Shown piece after piece: positions 18,301 to 26,150 of a stretch of DNA of 64,000 nt; positions within the stretch are counted from its first letter, which is position 1, and each line of letters opens with the position of its first letter. The notes under the pieces are model-generated. The model saw nothing but the letters and a program-made list of their open reading frames with translations. It ran no database searches and was not told where the DNA came from. The position numbers and the translations under genes were made by a program. The stretch covers positions 248,001 through 312,000 of the forward strand of contig NZ_FXTS01000003.1 of the NCBI RefSeq assembly GCF_900182785.1. The letters run 5' to 3'. Source of the stretch: Oceanospirillum linum (GTDB taxonomy: Bacteria; Pseudomonadota; Gammaproteobacteria; Pseudomonadales; Halomonadaceae).

Positions 18301-18971
18301 GTGAGTGAGTCGTCATCGGTATCTGCAAAAGAAACCGCAGAGAGGTCAATATTAGAGACGGTGCTTTCAGTGACAGTTAGATCAGTTGGTGTGCCTGTGA
18401 TAGAAGGGGATGCATTAGAAACTACTGGGCTGAACCCTGAAGGAATCAAGGTGCTTTCATACAGGGATAAATTCATAGCAGTTTGTACATCACCTGTCGC
18501 CTGCTCCAACACCCAATCCCCGCCTTTACCTTCAGCCCCTGTCAAATCATCCGATGCGGCTACATCGGCACCAGTGGCTTGGGCAAGTTTGCTAATAAAA
18601 TCCACACCGGTTTTCTCGGCGGCTACGTTACAGCCATACAGTAAAATATCACCGTTCACAGTAAGAGAAGAGCCAATCTGGCTAAGCTGTGTTTGGTATT
18701 GATTTAGTGTGTCAGAAGAGAGAGTCGTACTACCCAGTTGCTGAGCACCGGTCGAGCCATGTCCCAGAATATGAATCGCGCTATAGCCAGTGTGGCTCTG
18801 GGCCCAATCAGCCATTACCTGAATACCATCCTGATCAGGGGCGACTAAAACCACTTCCATACCTTCAGGAAAGCCGTCAATCAAGGCTTGATAACCCGGT
18901 AGGCCTGTATCGATAAAGCTAACCTGACGAAAGAATGATGATTCGGTAGTTGAACCTTTTAGCGTATCCAT
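15378..18971 (-). CDS. large DUF4347 surface protein with tandem Ig-like repeats
   Basis: The frame is open from ATG 18998, but the ATG at 18971 has AGGA six bases upstream and is the better start (about 1197 residues). Using numbering from 18998, residues 25-190 form a DUF4347 domain (HILGHGS and LLYGCNVA motifs, then a GGDWVLEQATGDV end). Next come a cadherin-like segment (to about 320), an amidotransferase-like alpha/beta segment (about 325-570) and another cadherin-like segment. Three 92-residue Ig-like repeats cover about 700-975. A calcium-loop stretch (DSDGDGIPES, GDGNGDGIAD) and a C-terminal choice-of-anchor U type domain (FDDDGLADGVITDPGA) end the protein. No Sec signal is visible, so type I secretion is plausible. 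Inferred to be a secreted or cell-surface adhesin-like protein. Confidence 0.88.
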   Translation of the reverse strand: MDTLKGSTTESSFFRQVSFIDTGLPGYQALIDGFPEGMEVVLVAPDQDGIQVMADWAQSHTGYSAIHILGHGSTGAQQLGSTTLSSDTLNQYQTQLSQIGSSLTVNGDILLYGCNVAAEKTGVDFISKLAQATGADVAASDDLTGAEGKGGDWVLEQATGDVQTAMNLSLYESTLIPSGFSPVVSNASPSITGTPTDLTVTESTVSNIDLSAVSFADTDDDSLTVTLTASAGTFSTPADGAGVGSGVTGSKDSDTKITLVGSAADINTYLDTASNIQYTSATGDAAATITISASDGSLGLTSNPTVNLNINNAPVFGAANVSTQVSVFSYPNLNGSDSSPGSGNENANLASIVQNVINNGGKYTLDTSITSFAADNFATQLNSSGFFFMTDMENKSPTDPAFFPESAKTILRDWVSAGGVMMMTGTGGDKDTQFLNRIFDWDLTTESGSSWDLNSANAAGTPFADGASSLSYANATDSIGKGTVASFNPIYGTEDNAAVATITYDAGTVIFMGYDYYSSGIAGTGFTDHTQYTTDVSDGSSRNDAWVTEIIPSAMEYSAKLSSGTALTAAIGLTASNSLLVTDKNISDDVGVTVTSVTAQEKNSDGSDQSSDAEQPENAALLSMFSVSLAPISDGTLYQAELTWDFNSGDIGFNYLNKGEELILSYTLTADDGKGGTANQDIEITIQGANKAPTGTVTIKGTAKQGETLAVSNNLADPEGLGALSYEWFAGGVIIDGATGTTYTLSRADVGKTITVKASYTDQQGTFETVTSAATATVTNLNTLPTGGITINGTAKQGELLTLSNNLADADGLGTLSYEWFADGITIDGATGTTYTLSKADVGKTITVKASYTDQQGTFETVTSAATATVTNLNTLPTGGITINGTAKQGGLLTLSNNLADADGLGTLSYEWFAGGVIIDGATDTAYILSKADVGKTITVKASYIDQQGTSETVISTATSVVKATLPPEIEWKGLPDSDGDGIPESVEDFAPSADGLAQGDGNGDGIADREQSDVSSVPFRNTDQVSSDPGAPTVFITLAAVMTDHSDDNSDGISAFATLRDVTQQDAPEEKPNDLDRPLGLVSFKADVSDPGDIQHFSLLVDKSTEVNGYWKQTSSGNWVNLASEAYGGSVEQVGNKLQLNFVIEDGGVFDDDGLADGVITDPGALGYRESAATPELLSPFEDTGANQFFDWMLLG
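16070..16897 (-). repeat. three tandem 276-bp repeats inside the DUF4347 gene
   Basis: Each unit encodes 92 residues (GTAKQG... SYEWFA... DVGKTITVKASY... TATVTNLNTLPTGG). The two units nearest the 3' end of the gene are almost identical at DNA level: the segment starting at 16321 recurs at 16597, exactly 276 bp away. The unit closest to the N-terminus is more diverged. High identity implies recent duplication or gene conversion and makes copy number likely to vary. Confidence 0.9.
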
Positions 18972-19144
18972 AAAATATCCTGTAGGCATAAGGGTCATTG
19001 GCTGACTATTCGTCTACTCAGAGAATGGACGGCACTTAATCAAGGCAAATTATTAATAGTCAATAGTAACAGTTTGTTACACGTTAGATTCTGACAAAAC
19101 CTGACATTATAATACATCTAACGATAACCCTTTGTTTTAGCCAT

Positions 19145-19181
19145 AAAAAAAGCCGCAACGGTTACCCGTTGCGGCTTTTTT
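19145..19181. terminator. bidirectional intrinsic terminator after typA
   Basis: AGCCGCAACGG (19151-19161) pairs perfectly with CCGTTGCGGCT (19166-19176). A six-A run lies on the left and a T run on the right, so it can work on both strands. It is placed to end the minus-strand typA transcript. Confidence 0.93.
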
Positions 19182-19219
19182 CTGTGCAAACTCCAGCCTG
19201 AAACCGGAGCAGCAACTGC

Positions 19220-21040
19220 TTACTTATTCTTGGCGCGCTTACGCTCATTTTCAGTCAGCAGTTTCTTACGAACGCGGATCGATTCCGGCGTAACTTCCAC
19301 CAGCTCATCATTTTCGATGAACTCAAGCGCCTGCTCCAGCGTGTGCTTGATCGGCGGAGTCAGCGTCAGCGCTTCATCAGTACCGGAAGCACGAACGTTA
19401 GTCAGCTGCTTACCTTTAGTCGGGTTAACCACCAGATCGTTACTACGGGAGTGGATACCGATCACCTGACCTTCATACACTTCCGCACCGTGACCCAGGA
19501 ATAAACGTCCACGATCCTGCAGGTTAAACAAACCGTAAGACAGGGTCTTACCTTTTACCATGGAAACCAGTACGCCATTCTGGCGCTTAGCCACTTCACC
19601 ATCTTTAACGGTGTCGTAACGGTCAAATACGCTGGTCATAATGCCGGAACCAGAAGTCAGCGTCAGGAACTGGCCACGGAAACCGATCAGGCCCCGGGAA
19701 GGAACGGTGAACTCAAGTTTCACACGGCCTTTACCGTCCGGCTCCATGTTGGTCAGCTCACCTTTACGCAGACCCATCTCTTCCATAATTGAACCCTGAT
19801 GCTGATCTTCAACGTCGATCACAACATTTTCATAGGGTTCCATCATTACGCCATCAACTTCTTTACGGATAACTTCCGGACGGGATACACCCATCTCGAA
19901 GCCTTCACGGCGCATGGTTTCAATCAGTACCGACAGGTGAAGCTCACCACGACCGGACACGATAAATTTATCAGGAGAGTCACCTTCCGCAACACGCAAT
20001 GCAACGTTGTGAATCAACTCCTGATCCAGACGCTCTTTGATATTACGGGAGGTTACAAACTTACCTTCTTTACCCGCAAATGGAGAATCATTCACCAGGA
20101 AGGTCATGCTAACCGTTGGTTCATCAACCGTCAGAGGAGGCAGAGCTTCAACCATCTCAGGGTCACACAAAGTATCAGAGATACTCAGGCCATCGATACC
20201 GTTAATACATACGATATCACCGGCATTCGCCAGATCAGTATCAACACGATCAAGACCCATATAGCCTTTTACGTTCAGAACCTTACCTTTACGCTCATTG
20301 CCAGCAATGTTTTTAACCACAACCTGTTGGCCCGGCTTCAGCTGACCACGGGTAATACGGCCAATACCGATAACACCGACATAGCTGTCGTAGTCCAGTG
20401 CGGAGATCTGCATCTGGAAAGCACCAGCAGGATCAACATCAGGTGCAGGAACACGGTCAATGATCATATCCAGCAGCGGCTTCATATCATCAGCCATCTC
20501 TTCCGGATCATCACCGGCGATACCATTCAGTGCCGACGCGTAAACAACCGGGAAATCCAGCTGCTCATCTGTCGCTCCCAGGCTATCAAACAGGTCAAAC
20601 ACCTGATCCATAACCCAGTCAGGGCGAGAACCCGGACGGTCGATTTTGTTAATGACCACAATCGGTTTCAGGCCACGCTCGAACGCTTTAGAAGTAACAA
20701 AACGTGTTTGCGGCATAGGGCCGTCCTGGGCATCAACCAGCAACAGCACACAATCAACCATCGACAAAACACGTTCTACTTCACCACCGAAGTCCGCGTG
20801 CCCAGGAGTATCAACAATGTTGATCCGGTAATCTTCCCACTTGATTGCGGTGTTTTTCGCCAGGATGGTAATGCCGCGCTCTTTTTCCTGATCGTTGGAA
20901 TCCATAACACGTTCGGAACCAACGTCTTTACGGTCCAGCGTACCGGAGAACTGAAGAAGAGAATCAACCAGAGTAGTTTTACCGTGGTCAACGTGCGCAA
21001 TAATTGCAATATTGCGTAACTTATTGATATCTGAAGACAT
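19220..21040 (-). CDS. typA: ribosome-associated translational GTPase TypA/BipA
   Basis: The 606-residue length and domain order match TypA/BipA. The GTPase domain has AHVDHGKTTL (G1), the RGITI G2 stretch, DTPGHADF (G3) and NKIDRP (G4). The translation-factor domains that follow carry SGRGELHLSVLIETMRREGF and the C-terminal RGLIGFRGQFLT segment. The protein binds 70S ribosomes and supports 50S assembly and growth under stress and cold. The ATG is followed by a conserved N-terminus (RNIAIIAHVDHG). Confidence 0.98.
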   Translation of the reverse strand: MSSDINKLRNIAIIAHVDHGKTTLVDSLLQFSGTLDRKDVGSERVMDSNDQEKERGITILAKNTAIKWEDYRINIVDTPGHADFGGEVERVLSMVDCVLLLVDAQDGPMPQTRFVTSKAFERGLKPIVVINKIDRPGSRPDWVMDQVFDLFDSLGATDEQLDFPVVYASALNGIAGDDPEEMADDMKPLLDMIIDRVPAPDVDPAGAFQMQISALDYDSYVGVIGIGRITRGQLKPGQQVVVKNIAGNERKGKVLNVKGYMGLDRVDTDLANAGDIVCINGIDGLSISDTLCDPEMVEALPPLTVDEPTVSMTFLVNDSPFAGKEGKFVTSRNIKERLDQELIHNVALRVAEGDSPDKFIVSGRGELHLSVLIETMRREGFEMGVSRPEVIRKEVDGVMMEPYENVVIDVEDQHQGSIMEEMGLRKGELTNMEPDGKGRVKLEFTVPSRGLIGFRGQFLTLTSGSGIMTSVFDRYDTVKDGEVAKRQNGVLVSMVKGKTLSYGLFNLQDRGRLFLGHGAEVYEGQVIGIHSRSNDLVVNPTKGKQLTNVRASGTDEALTLTPPIKHTLEQALEFIENDELVEVTPESIRVRKKLLTENERKRAKNK

Positions 21041-21431
21041 TCGGAGTATTTCGCCTGCTCAAAAATTAGAGACCGACCACACCAAACGATAGATAAACCC
21101 TAAAGCCGACCTAAAGAGCGAGTCCAGATCTCTGGAATGTTTGCTACCCAAAAGGAAGCAAAGTAAAAAATAAAAAAGGTTGGAAATTGTACACACTTTA
21201 CGGTTTCGGTTGTATGAATTTCTTTACCGGAAGCCAATATATAAAGGTTTAAATCAGCAAACCCTTCAACTCTCAAGCAAAAACAAGTGCTTACGCAAGA
21301 TAAGAATTAAGGGTTCGCCTTATTTGCAGAAAAAGTCTTTTTTTTAACTTTCTATCTTGTCGCGATCCGGTAAAATCCAGCTTTTTTTGTCGCTTGCGAC
21401 ATTTTACTGCTGCTTTAAAAACGGGTGAAAC
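21041..21431. other. 391-bp divergent intergenic region
   Basis: This region separates typA (minus) from the PP-loop gene (plus) and should contain both promoters. It is A/T-rich, with a small GTCGC/GCGAC hairpin near 21390. A 120-codon frame on the minus strand (21291-21653) overlaps the PP-loop gene and is judged a shadow. No operator is recognised. Confidence 0.45.
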
Positions 21432-22481
21432 ATGACCAAACAACGCAGAGCCGTATCTCTGATTTCCGGCGGACTGGATTCCATGCTGGCTACCAAAGTC
21501 ATTCAGGAGCAAGGCGTCCATGTAGAAGGAATCAACTTTTACACCGGCTTTTGTGTCGAAGGACACACCCACGCCATTCGCAAGAAAGATAAAGAAAAAC
21601 AAAAAAAGAACAGCTCCCTCTGGGTTGCTGAGCAACTGGGAATCAAGCTGCATATTATCGATATCTCAGAAGAGTACAAAGATATCGTCCTCAACCCAAA
21701 GCATGGTTACGGCCAGAACCTTAACCCGTGCCTTGACTGTAAAATTGATATGGTCGCCCGTGCATGGCAATGGTGCCAGGACAATGACTTTGATTTTGTC
21801 ATCACCGGAGAAGTCATCGGCCAGCGTCCTAAGTCCCAGCGTAAAGCCACCATGCCAATTATCGCCCGGGAGTCTCAGGTCGAGGATCGCCTGGTGCGGC
21901 CCCTATGCGCACAACATCTGCCCGAAACCTATCCTGAACGTGAAGGCTGGGTCAAAAGGGAAGAGCTGTATGACTTCAGCGGCCGCAGCCGTAAGCCACA
22001 GTTTGCTCTGGCTGAAAAATTAGGTATTGATGAATGGTCGCAACCTGCGGGCGGCTGCTGCTTCCTGACCGACGCCAGCTACAGTAAAAAGTTACAGGAT
22101 CTGTGGGATGCCCGCGGCGAACGCCGCTATGAAGTTGACGATATTATGCTGCTGAAAGTGGGTCGTCATATCCGCCCAGCTAAGAACTTCAAACTTATCG
22201 TCAGCCGTGAAGAGGGTGAAAACAACTTTATGCGCGGCTACCGCTCCCAGTTCACCTACCTGTATCCAACAAGTCATGGCGGCCCGCTGACCCTGATTGA
22301 CGGCTCACCCACAGATGAAGATCTCGAGTTGGCGGCTCGCATCGTTGCCCGCTTCAGTCAGGGCCGGAACGCTGACAAAGTAACACTGGAAGTGGTGCGC
22401 GAGCATAACCAGCCAGCCCAGGTCGTCCAGGTTGTACCTATGCCTGCAGATGATATTCCTGAAGAGTGGTACATCCACTAA
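21432..22481 (+). CDS. PP-loop ATPase, MnmA/ThiI-like, with DUF814-type C-terminus
   Basis: The 349-residue protein begins with a PP-loop (ISGGLDSMLATKV) of the adenine-nucleotide alpha-hydrolase superfamily, as in ThiI and MnmA. Two cysteine sites follow, NPCLDCK (about residue 100) and AGGCCFLTD (about residue 213), in places where thiolating enzymes keep catalytic or Fe-S cysteines. The C-terminal third (about 235-330) resembles the NFACT-R/DUF814 RNA-associated domain. It is often annotated as a tRNA 2-thiouridylate enzyme, but it is not MnmA itself. I infer an ATP-dependent RNA (or small-molecule) thiolation enzyme. A TusA-like gene follows 168 bp downstream. Confidence 0.82.
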   Translation: MTKQRRAVSLISGGLDSMLATKVIQEQGVHVEGINFYTGFCVEGHTHAIRKKDKEKQKKNSSLWVAEQLGIKLHIIDISEEYKDIVLNPKHGYGQNLNPCLDCKIDMVARAWQWCQDNDFDFVITGEVIGQRPKSQRKATMPIIARESQVEDRLVRPLCAQHLPETYPEREGWVKREELYDFSGRSRKPQFALAEKLGIDEWSQPAGGCCFLTDASYSKKLQDLWDARGERRYEVDDIMLLKVGRHIRPAKNFKLIVSREEGENNFMRGYRSQFTYLYPTSHGGPLTLIDGSPTDEDLELAARIVARFSQGRNADKVTLEVVREHNQPAQVVQVVPMPADDIPEEWYIH

Positions 22482-22516
22482 GCCCATATCGGATTATCAT
22501 GGTTTAGCCTAAAAAA

Positions 22517-22546
22517 ACGTACCAGATCACTCTGGTGCGTTTTTTT
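22517..22546 (+). terminator. intrinsic terminator after the PP-loop gene
   Basis: ACGTACCAGA pairs with TCTGGTGCGT (one G-U wobble, TCAC loop) and is followed by a run of seven T. It separates the PP-loop gene from the TusA-like gene, so the second gene may need its own promoter or read-through. Confidence 0.88.
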
Positions 22547-22649
22547 CGTATTCAGCCTAAAATAAAAGCCTACTGCACAAATAGTGCGCGCCTTTAGCAG
22601 CTCCGAATCAAGACTGCATGGCTCTGGCTTCCCATCGGAGAAAGATCAA

Positions 22650-22880
22650 ATGAGTCAACACGAACTGAATGCCCGCAATCTGCTCTGCCCGATTCCGGTG
22701 ATCCGCACACAGAACAAAATCAGTGAACTATCCGCAGGAGATCAGCTTGTGGTCTATTGTACCGATCCGGGCACCTTGCACGATATTCCAGCCTGGTGTC
22801 GTGTTCATGGTCATACTTTAGTCTCAGCAGAAGAGCAATCTGATGAGATAGTCATTACTATTGAAGTTAATGACACCTAA
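22650..22880 (+). CDS. TusA-family sulfur carrier protein
   Basis: The longer open frame starts at 22584, but the ATG at 22650 has a GGAG ribosome-binding site at 22637-22640 and gives a 76-residue protein of normal TusA length. The hallmark LCPIPVIR motif (Cys-Pro-x-Pro) supplies the persulfide-bearing cysteine. The DPGTLHDIPAWC stretch is also typical. TusA proteins pass sulfur to tRNA thiolation, molybdopterin or sulfur-oxidation enzymes. Its position after a thiolation-type PP-loop ATPase suggests it may serve that enzyme. Confidence 0.9.
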   Translation: MSQHELNARNLLCPIPVIRTQNKISELSAGDQLVVYCTDPGTLHDIPAWCRVHGHTLVSAEEQSDEIVITIEVNDT

Positions 22881-22883
22881 CAA

Positions 22884-22933
22884 GCACCATAACCGAGCAC
22901 GACACACCAAAGCGCACCAAAAAAAAGCACCAA
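22884..22933 (+). promoter_or_regulatory. candidate NtrC half-sites upstream of glnA
   Basis: GCACCA occurs three times in the same orientation, at 22884, 22914 and 22927. It matches one arm of the NtrC enhancer consensus. No complete palindromic NtrC site is visible, so this is weak support that rests mostly on the sigma-54 promoter about 85-130 bp downstream. Confidence 0.35.
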
Positions 22934-23014
22934 GCTCAGCATAAGTGACTTCACATCCTTATCTCAGGCCTTCTGTTTCTGGTAACACATTGGTATTACT
23001 GCTTTTTTACCAAA

Positions 23015-23030
23015 TGGCATCTAACTTGCT
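23015..23030 (+). promoter_or_regulatory. sigma-54 promoter of glnA
   Basis: TGGCAT-N5-TTGCT matches the -24/-12 consensus with the invariant GG (23016-23017) and GC (23028-23029) exactly 12 bp apart. Transcription should start near 23041, giving a leader of about 100 nt. It fits NtrC-activated expression under nitrogen limitation. Confidence 0.88.
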
Positions 23031-23048
23031 AAATAGATAATAAATATG

Positions 23049-23071
23049 AAAAGCCTGTCGGACGGGCTTTT
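23049..23071 (+). other. stem-loop at the 5' end of the glnA leader
   Basis: AAAAGCCTGTC and GACGGGCTTTT form a nearly perfect stem (one G-U pair). It would lie about 8-30 nt from the predicted start of the sigma-54 transcript. There is no long U-run after it, so 5'-end stabilisation or weak attenuation are both possible. Confidence 0.55.
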
Positions 23072-23143
23072 AACAATCCAAGTAAAAACGATTACGACAA
23101 TCGATTTTGACAACAAAGCGAAAGCTCCATTGGAGGACAAGCA

Positions 23144-24550
23144 ATGTCAGCGAATACCCTTAACCTGATTAAAGAACATGACATCAAGTGGGTTGACCTG
23201 CGCTTCACCGATACAAAAGGTAAAGAGCAGCACGTTACCATCCCTGCCCGTTATGTCGATGAAGAGTTTTTCGAAAACGGCCAGATGTTTGACGGTTCTT
23301 CTATTTCTGGTTGGAAAGGCATTAACGAATCCGACATGATTCTACTGCCAGACGACAGCACCAGCTTCATCGACCCCTTCTTTGAAGACAAAACTCTGGT
23401 TCTGCGTTGTGACATCATTGAGCCCGCTACCATGCAGGGCTATGAGCGCGATCCACGCTCCGTCGCTAAACGCGCTGAAGAGTACCTGAAGTCTACCGGT
23501 CTGGGTGACACTGCGTTCTTCGGCCCTGAGCCTGAGTTCTTCATCTTTGATGATGTTCGCTGGGACTCCAACATGTCCGGCAGCTTCGTAAAAATCGATT
23601 CTGAAGAAGCAGCATGGAACTCAGAGAAAGCAATGGAAGGCGGCAACATGGGTCACCGCCCACGGGTTAAAGGCGGTTACTTCCCAGTTCCTCCCGTTGA
23701 CTCTGTACACGACATCCGCGCCACTATGTGTAACGTGATGGAAGAGATCGGTCTGAACGTAGAAGTTCACCACCATGAAGTGGCGACGGCTTGTCAGAAC
23801 GAAATCGGCGTAGCCTTCAATACTCTGGTCAAGAAAGCTGACGAAGTTCAGATGCTGAAATACGTTGTACACAACGTTGCTCACGCGTATGGCAAAACAG
23901 CTACCTTTATGCCGAAGCCTGTTGTTGGTGATAACGGTTCTGGTATGCACGTTCACCTGTCTTACTGGAAAGACGGCGTAAACCAGTTCGCTGGTGACCA
24001 GTACGCTGGCCTGTCTGAGTCTGCCCTGTTCGCTATCGGCGGTATCATCAAACACGCTAAAGCACTGAACGCTTTCTGTAACCCAGGCACCAACTCTTAC
24101 AAGCGTCTGGTTCCAGGCTTCGAAGCTCCTGTTATGCTGGCGTACTCTGCCCGTAACCGTTCAGCATCGCTGCGTATTCCTTACACGTCCAGCCCTAAAG
24201 CTAAGCGTGTTGAAGCTCGCTTCCCTGATCCGATCGCAAACCCATACCTGGCGTTCTCAGCTCTGCTGATGGCCGCTCTGGACGGTGTTCAGAATAAGAT
24301 TCACCCTGGCGACCCAGCAGATAAAGATCTGTATGACCTGCCAGCTGAAGAAGCAGCAGCAATCCCAACTGTTGCAGCTTCTCTGGAAGAAGCTCTGGCC
24401 TGCCTGGATGCTGACCGTGAATTCCTGACTAAAGGCGGCGTATTCACCGATGACATGATCGATGCATACATTGAACTGAAAAATGAAGATGTTGCACGCG
24501 TAAACATGACAACTCACCCAATTGAGTTTGACCTGTACTACAGCGTGTAA
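23144..24550 (+). CDS. glnA: glutamine synthetase, type I
   Basis: The 468-residue product is the full length of GSI-beta. It makes glutamine from glutamate, ammonia and ATP as a cytoplasmic dodecamer. Visible motifs include FDGSSISGW, the GPEPEFFIFD metal/substrate stretch, NGSGMHVH, the NPGTNSYKRLVPGFEAP loop and the late DLYDLP segment. The tyrosine in DLYDLP is the usual GlnE adenylylation site. Codon use looks like that of a highly expressed gene. The start has a GGAGG-type ribosome-binding site. ntrB-ntrC lie downstream, the classic glnA-ntrBC order. Confidence 0.99.
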   Translation: MSANTLNLIKEHDIKWVDLRFTDTKGKEQHVTIPARYVDEEFFENGQMFDGSSISGWKGINESDMILLPDDSTSFIDPFFEDKTLVLRCDIIEPATMQGYERDPRSVAKRAEEYLKSTGLGDTAFFGPEPEFFIFDDVRWDSNMSGSFVKIDSEEAAWNSEKAMEGGNMGHRPRVKGGYFPVPPVDSVHDIRATMCNVMEEIGLNVEVHHHEVATACQNEIGVAFNTLVKKADEVQMLKYVVHNVAHAYGKTATFMPKPVVGDNGSGMHVHLSYWKDGVNQFAGDQYAGLSESALFAIGGIIKHAKALNAFCNPGTNSYKRLVPGFEAPVMLAYSARNRSASLRIPYTSSPKAKRVEARFPDPIANPYLAFSALLMAALDGVQNKIHPGDPADKDLYDLPAEEAAAIPTVAASLEEALACLDADREFLTKGGVFTDDMIDAYIELKNEDVARVNMTTHPIEFDLYYSV

Positions 24551-24596
24551 GCTGACCAACAGCTAACAGGCTTCCGCTCTTCTTATGAAGAGACTT

Positions 24597-24628
24597 AACC
24601 CCTGTCCTAAACTGGCAGGGGTTTTTTT
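24597..24628 (+). terminator. intrinsic terminator of glnA
   Basis: AACCCCTG (24597-24604) pairs with CAGGGGTT (24616-24623), and the T-run extends to 24628. It partly separates glnA from ntrBC, as in many enterics. Confidence 0.93.
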
Positions 24629-24963
24629 ATGCCCGCTATCCCGCTATCCCGGTAAGCCTACAGCGGACAACAGTGTCGAAGCTGGCCTTTTCAGATAAAG
24701 CCGAAAACACCCTTCGCACCAAAAAAGCTCACCAGAAAGCACTATAACGCACGCACACAAACCAACATAGAATGTGCTGATAAGCGGAAGAGTCGGTGAC
24801 AGCAGGACATTCAAAGAAGCTGCAAACGAAAATCCGCACAAAATCAGGACACTCTCAGCCAGCACAAGGCAGTCAAATGCACTATAGTTGTGCACACCAG
24901 TATACCAAGGCTATTGGCAAATCAACTTCAACCAAACCTGTAGCATCAGAGAAGCCTGAATAG

Positions 24964-25071
24964 ATGGGCAACCACTTATTTTTGCTCTTTATTTTCCTTA
25001 CTGGTGCAATTTTTGCTGTATCTGTAGACCGATATATAAAAAACATTCACGTCCCGGAGAGACAGGTGTGA
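24964..25071 (+). CDS. possible 35-residue membrane peptide coupled to ntrB
   Basis: ATG 24964 opens a 35-codon frame. Its product has one hydrophobic helix (residues 5-21) followed by a basic, polar tail. Its stop TGA overlaps the GTG start of ntrB in a GTGA arrangement, which is typical of translational coupling. There is no strong ribosome-binding site before it and I recognise no family. Real-gene status is inferred only from the hydrophobic pattern and the exact overlap. Confidence 0.4.
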   Translation: MGNHLFLLFIFLTGAIFAVSVDRYIKNIHVPERQV

Positions 25072-26150
25072 GCAAAACGGATCATCATAAACTTCTGCTC
25101 GACAATCTGAGTACAGCAGTCATCCAGGTAGACCATAAGCTCCGCTTAGTTTACCTGAACCCTGCTGCAGAGATGCTGTTTGCCTGCGGGGCAAACAGGG
25201 CTATCGGTATGCCGGTTAATCAGCTGTTTATTGAGAATGACAGCACACCGGAGGCCTGGAAACAGGCTGCTAATGCTGGCCACCCATTCACCAAAAGGGA
25301 AAGCCAGATCGTATTGCCTAACGGAAGCCGGAATATTGTTGATTACACCGTAAGCCCGGTGCTGACACCAGAGGGCTATTACCTGGTCGTGGAACTACAA
25401 CCCAGAGACCGCCTTCTGAAAATCAGCAAAGAAGAGGAGCTTTTGGCGCAGCAGGATACACTGCGAACCCTTGTTCGGGGCATGGCCCATGAGATCAAGA
25501 ACCCTTTAGGTGGAATACGGGGAGCCGCACAATTACTGGAGCGGGAATTACCGGAAGAAAGCCTGAAAGACTATACCGAAGTCATTATTAGCGAAGCTGA
25601 CCGGCTGCGTAATCTGGTGGATCGTATGCTGGGGCCCAGGAAAATGCCGAACCTCAGCAGCCTGAATATCCATAAAGTCCTGGAGCATGTATATGCCCTG
25701 GTCGCGGCGGAGTCAGAGGGCAGTATTAAACTGGTAAGAGACTACGACCCCAGTCTGCCGGATCTGGTCGGCGATCAGGAACAGTTGATTCAGGCTATTC
25801 TCAATATCGTACGTAATGCGATGCAGGTGCTTGAAGAAAGCCAGCAGCAAGACAAACGTATCACTTTCCGGACCCGCGCCAAACGCCAGTTTACCCTCGG
25901 AGCGGAACGTCACCGCCTACTCTGTCAGGTAGAAATTATCGACAATGGCCCAGGCATTCCACCGGAGTTGCTGGAAACTCTATTTTATCCACTGGTTACC
26001 GGGCGGGCCGAAGGCACTGGTCTTGGCCTCTCTATCGCCCAAACGATTCTACATCAGCATCATGGGCTGATTGAGTGTGAATCCAAACCCGGGAAAACCC
26101 TTTTCAGACTTTTGATTCCGTTGGAGCAGAGAAATGAGCAAACCCTATAA
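25068..26150 (+). CDS. ntrB: nitrogen regulation histidine kinase NtrB
   Basis: The 360-residue soluble kinase has an N-terminal PAS domain (about residues 8-110) and a HisKA segment with the phosphoacceptor His141 in MAHEIKNPLGG. The HATPase domain has the NGPGIPPE and GTGLGLSIAQ motifs. NtrB phosphorylates NtrC under nitrogen limitation and dephosphorylates it when PII signals nitrogen excess. The start is GTG 25068 with a GGAG-type site upstream. It overlaps ntrC by 17 bp. Confidence 0.97.
   Translation: MSKTDHHKLLLDNLSTAVIQVDHKLRLVYLNPAAEMLFACGANRAIGMPVNQLFIENDSTPEAWKQAANAGHPFTKRESQIVLPNGSRNIVDYTVSPVLTPEGYYLVVELQPRDRLLKISKEEELLAQQDTLRTLVRGMAHEIKNPLGGIRGAAQLLERELPEESLKDYTEVIISEADRLRNLVDRMLGPRKMPNLSSLNIHKVLEHVYALVAAESEGSIKLVRDYDPSLPDLVGDQEQLIQAILNIVRNAMQVLEESQQQDKRITFRTRAKRQFTLGAERHRLLCQVEIIDNGPGIPPELLETLFYPLVTGRAEGTGLGLSIAQTILHQHHGLIECESKPGKTLFRLLIPLEQRNEQTL

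Noticed and set aside
21291..21653. 120-codon minus-strand frame
   Set aside because: It overlaps the start of the well-supported PP-loop gene in antisense and shows no family pattern.
24644..24895. 83-codon hydrophobic frame on the minus strand between glnA and ntrB
   Set aside because: It has no ribosome-binding site, opposes both neighbours and lies in the ntrBC upstream region; hydrophobicity alone is not enough.
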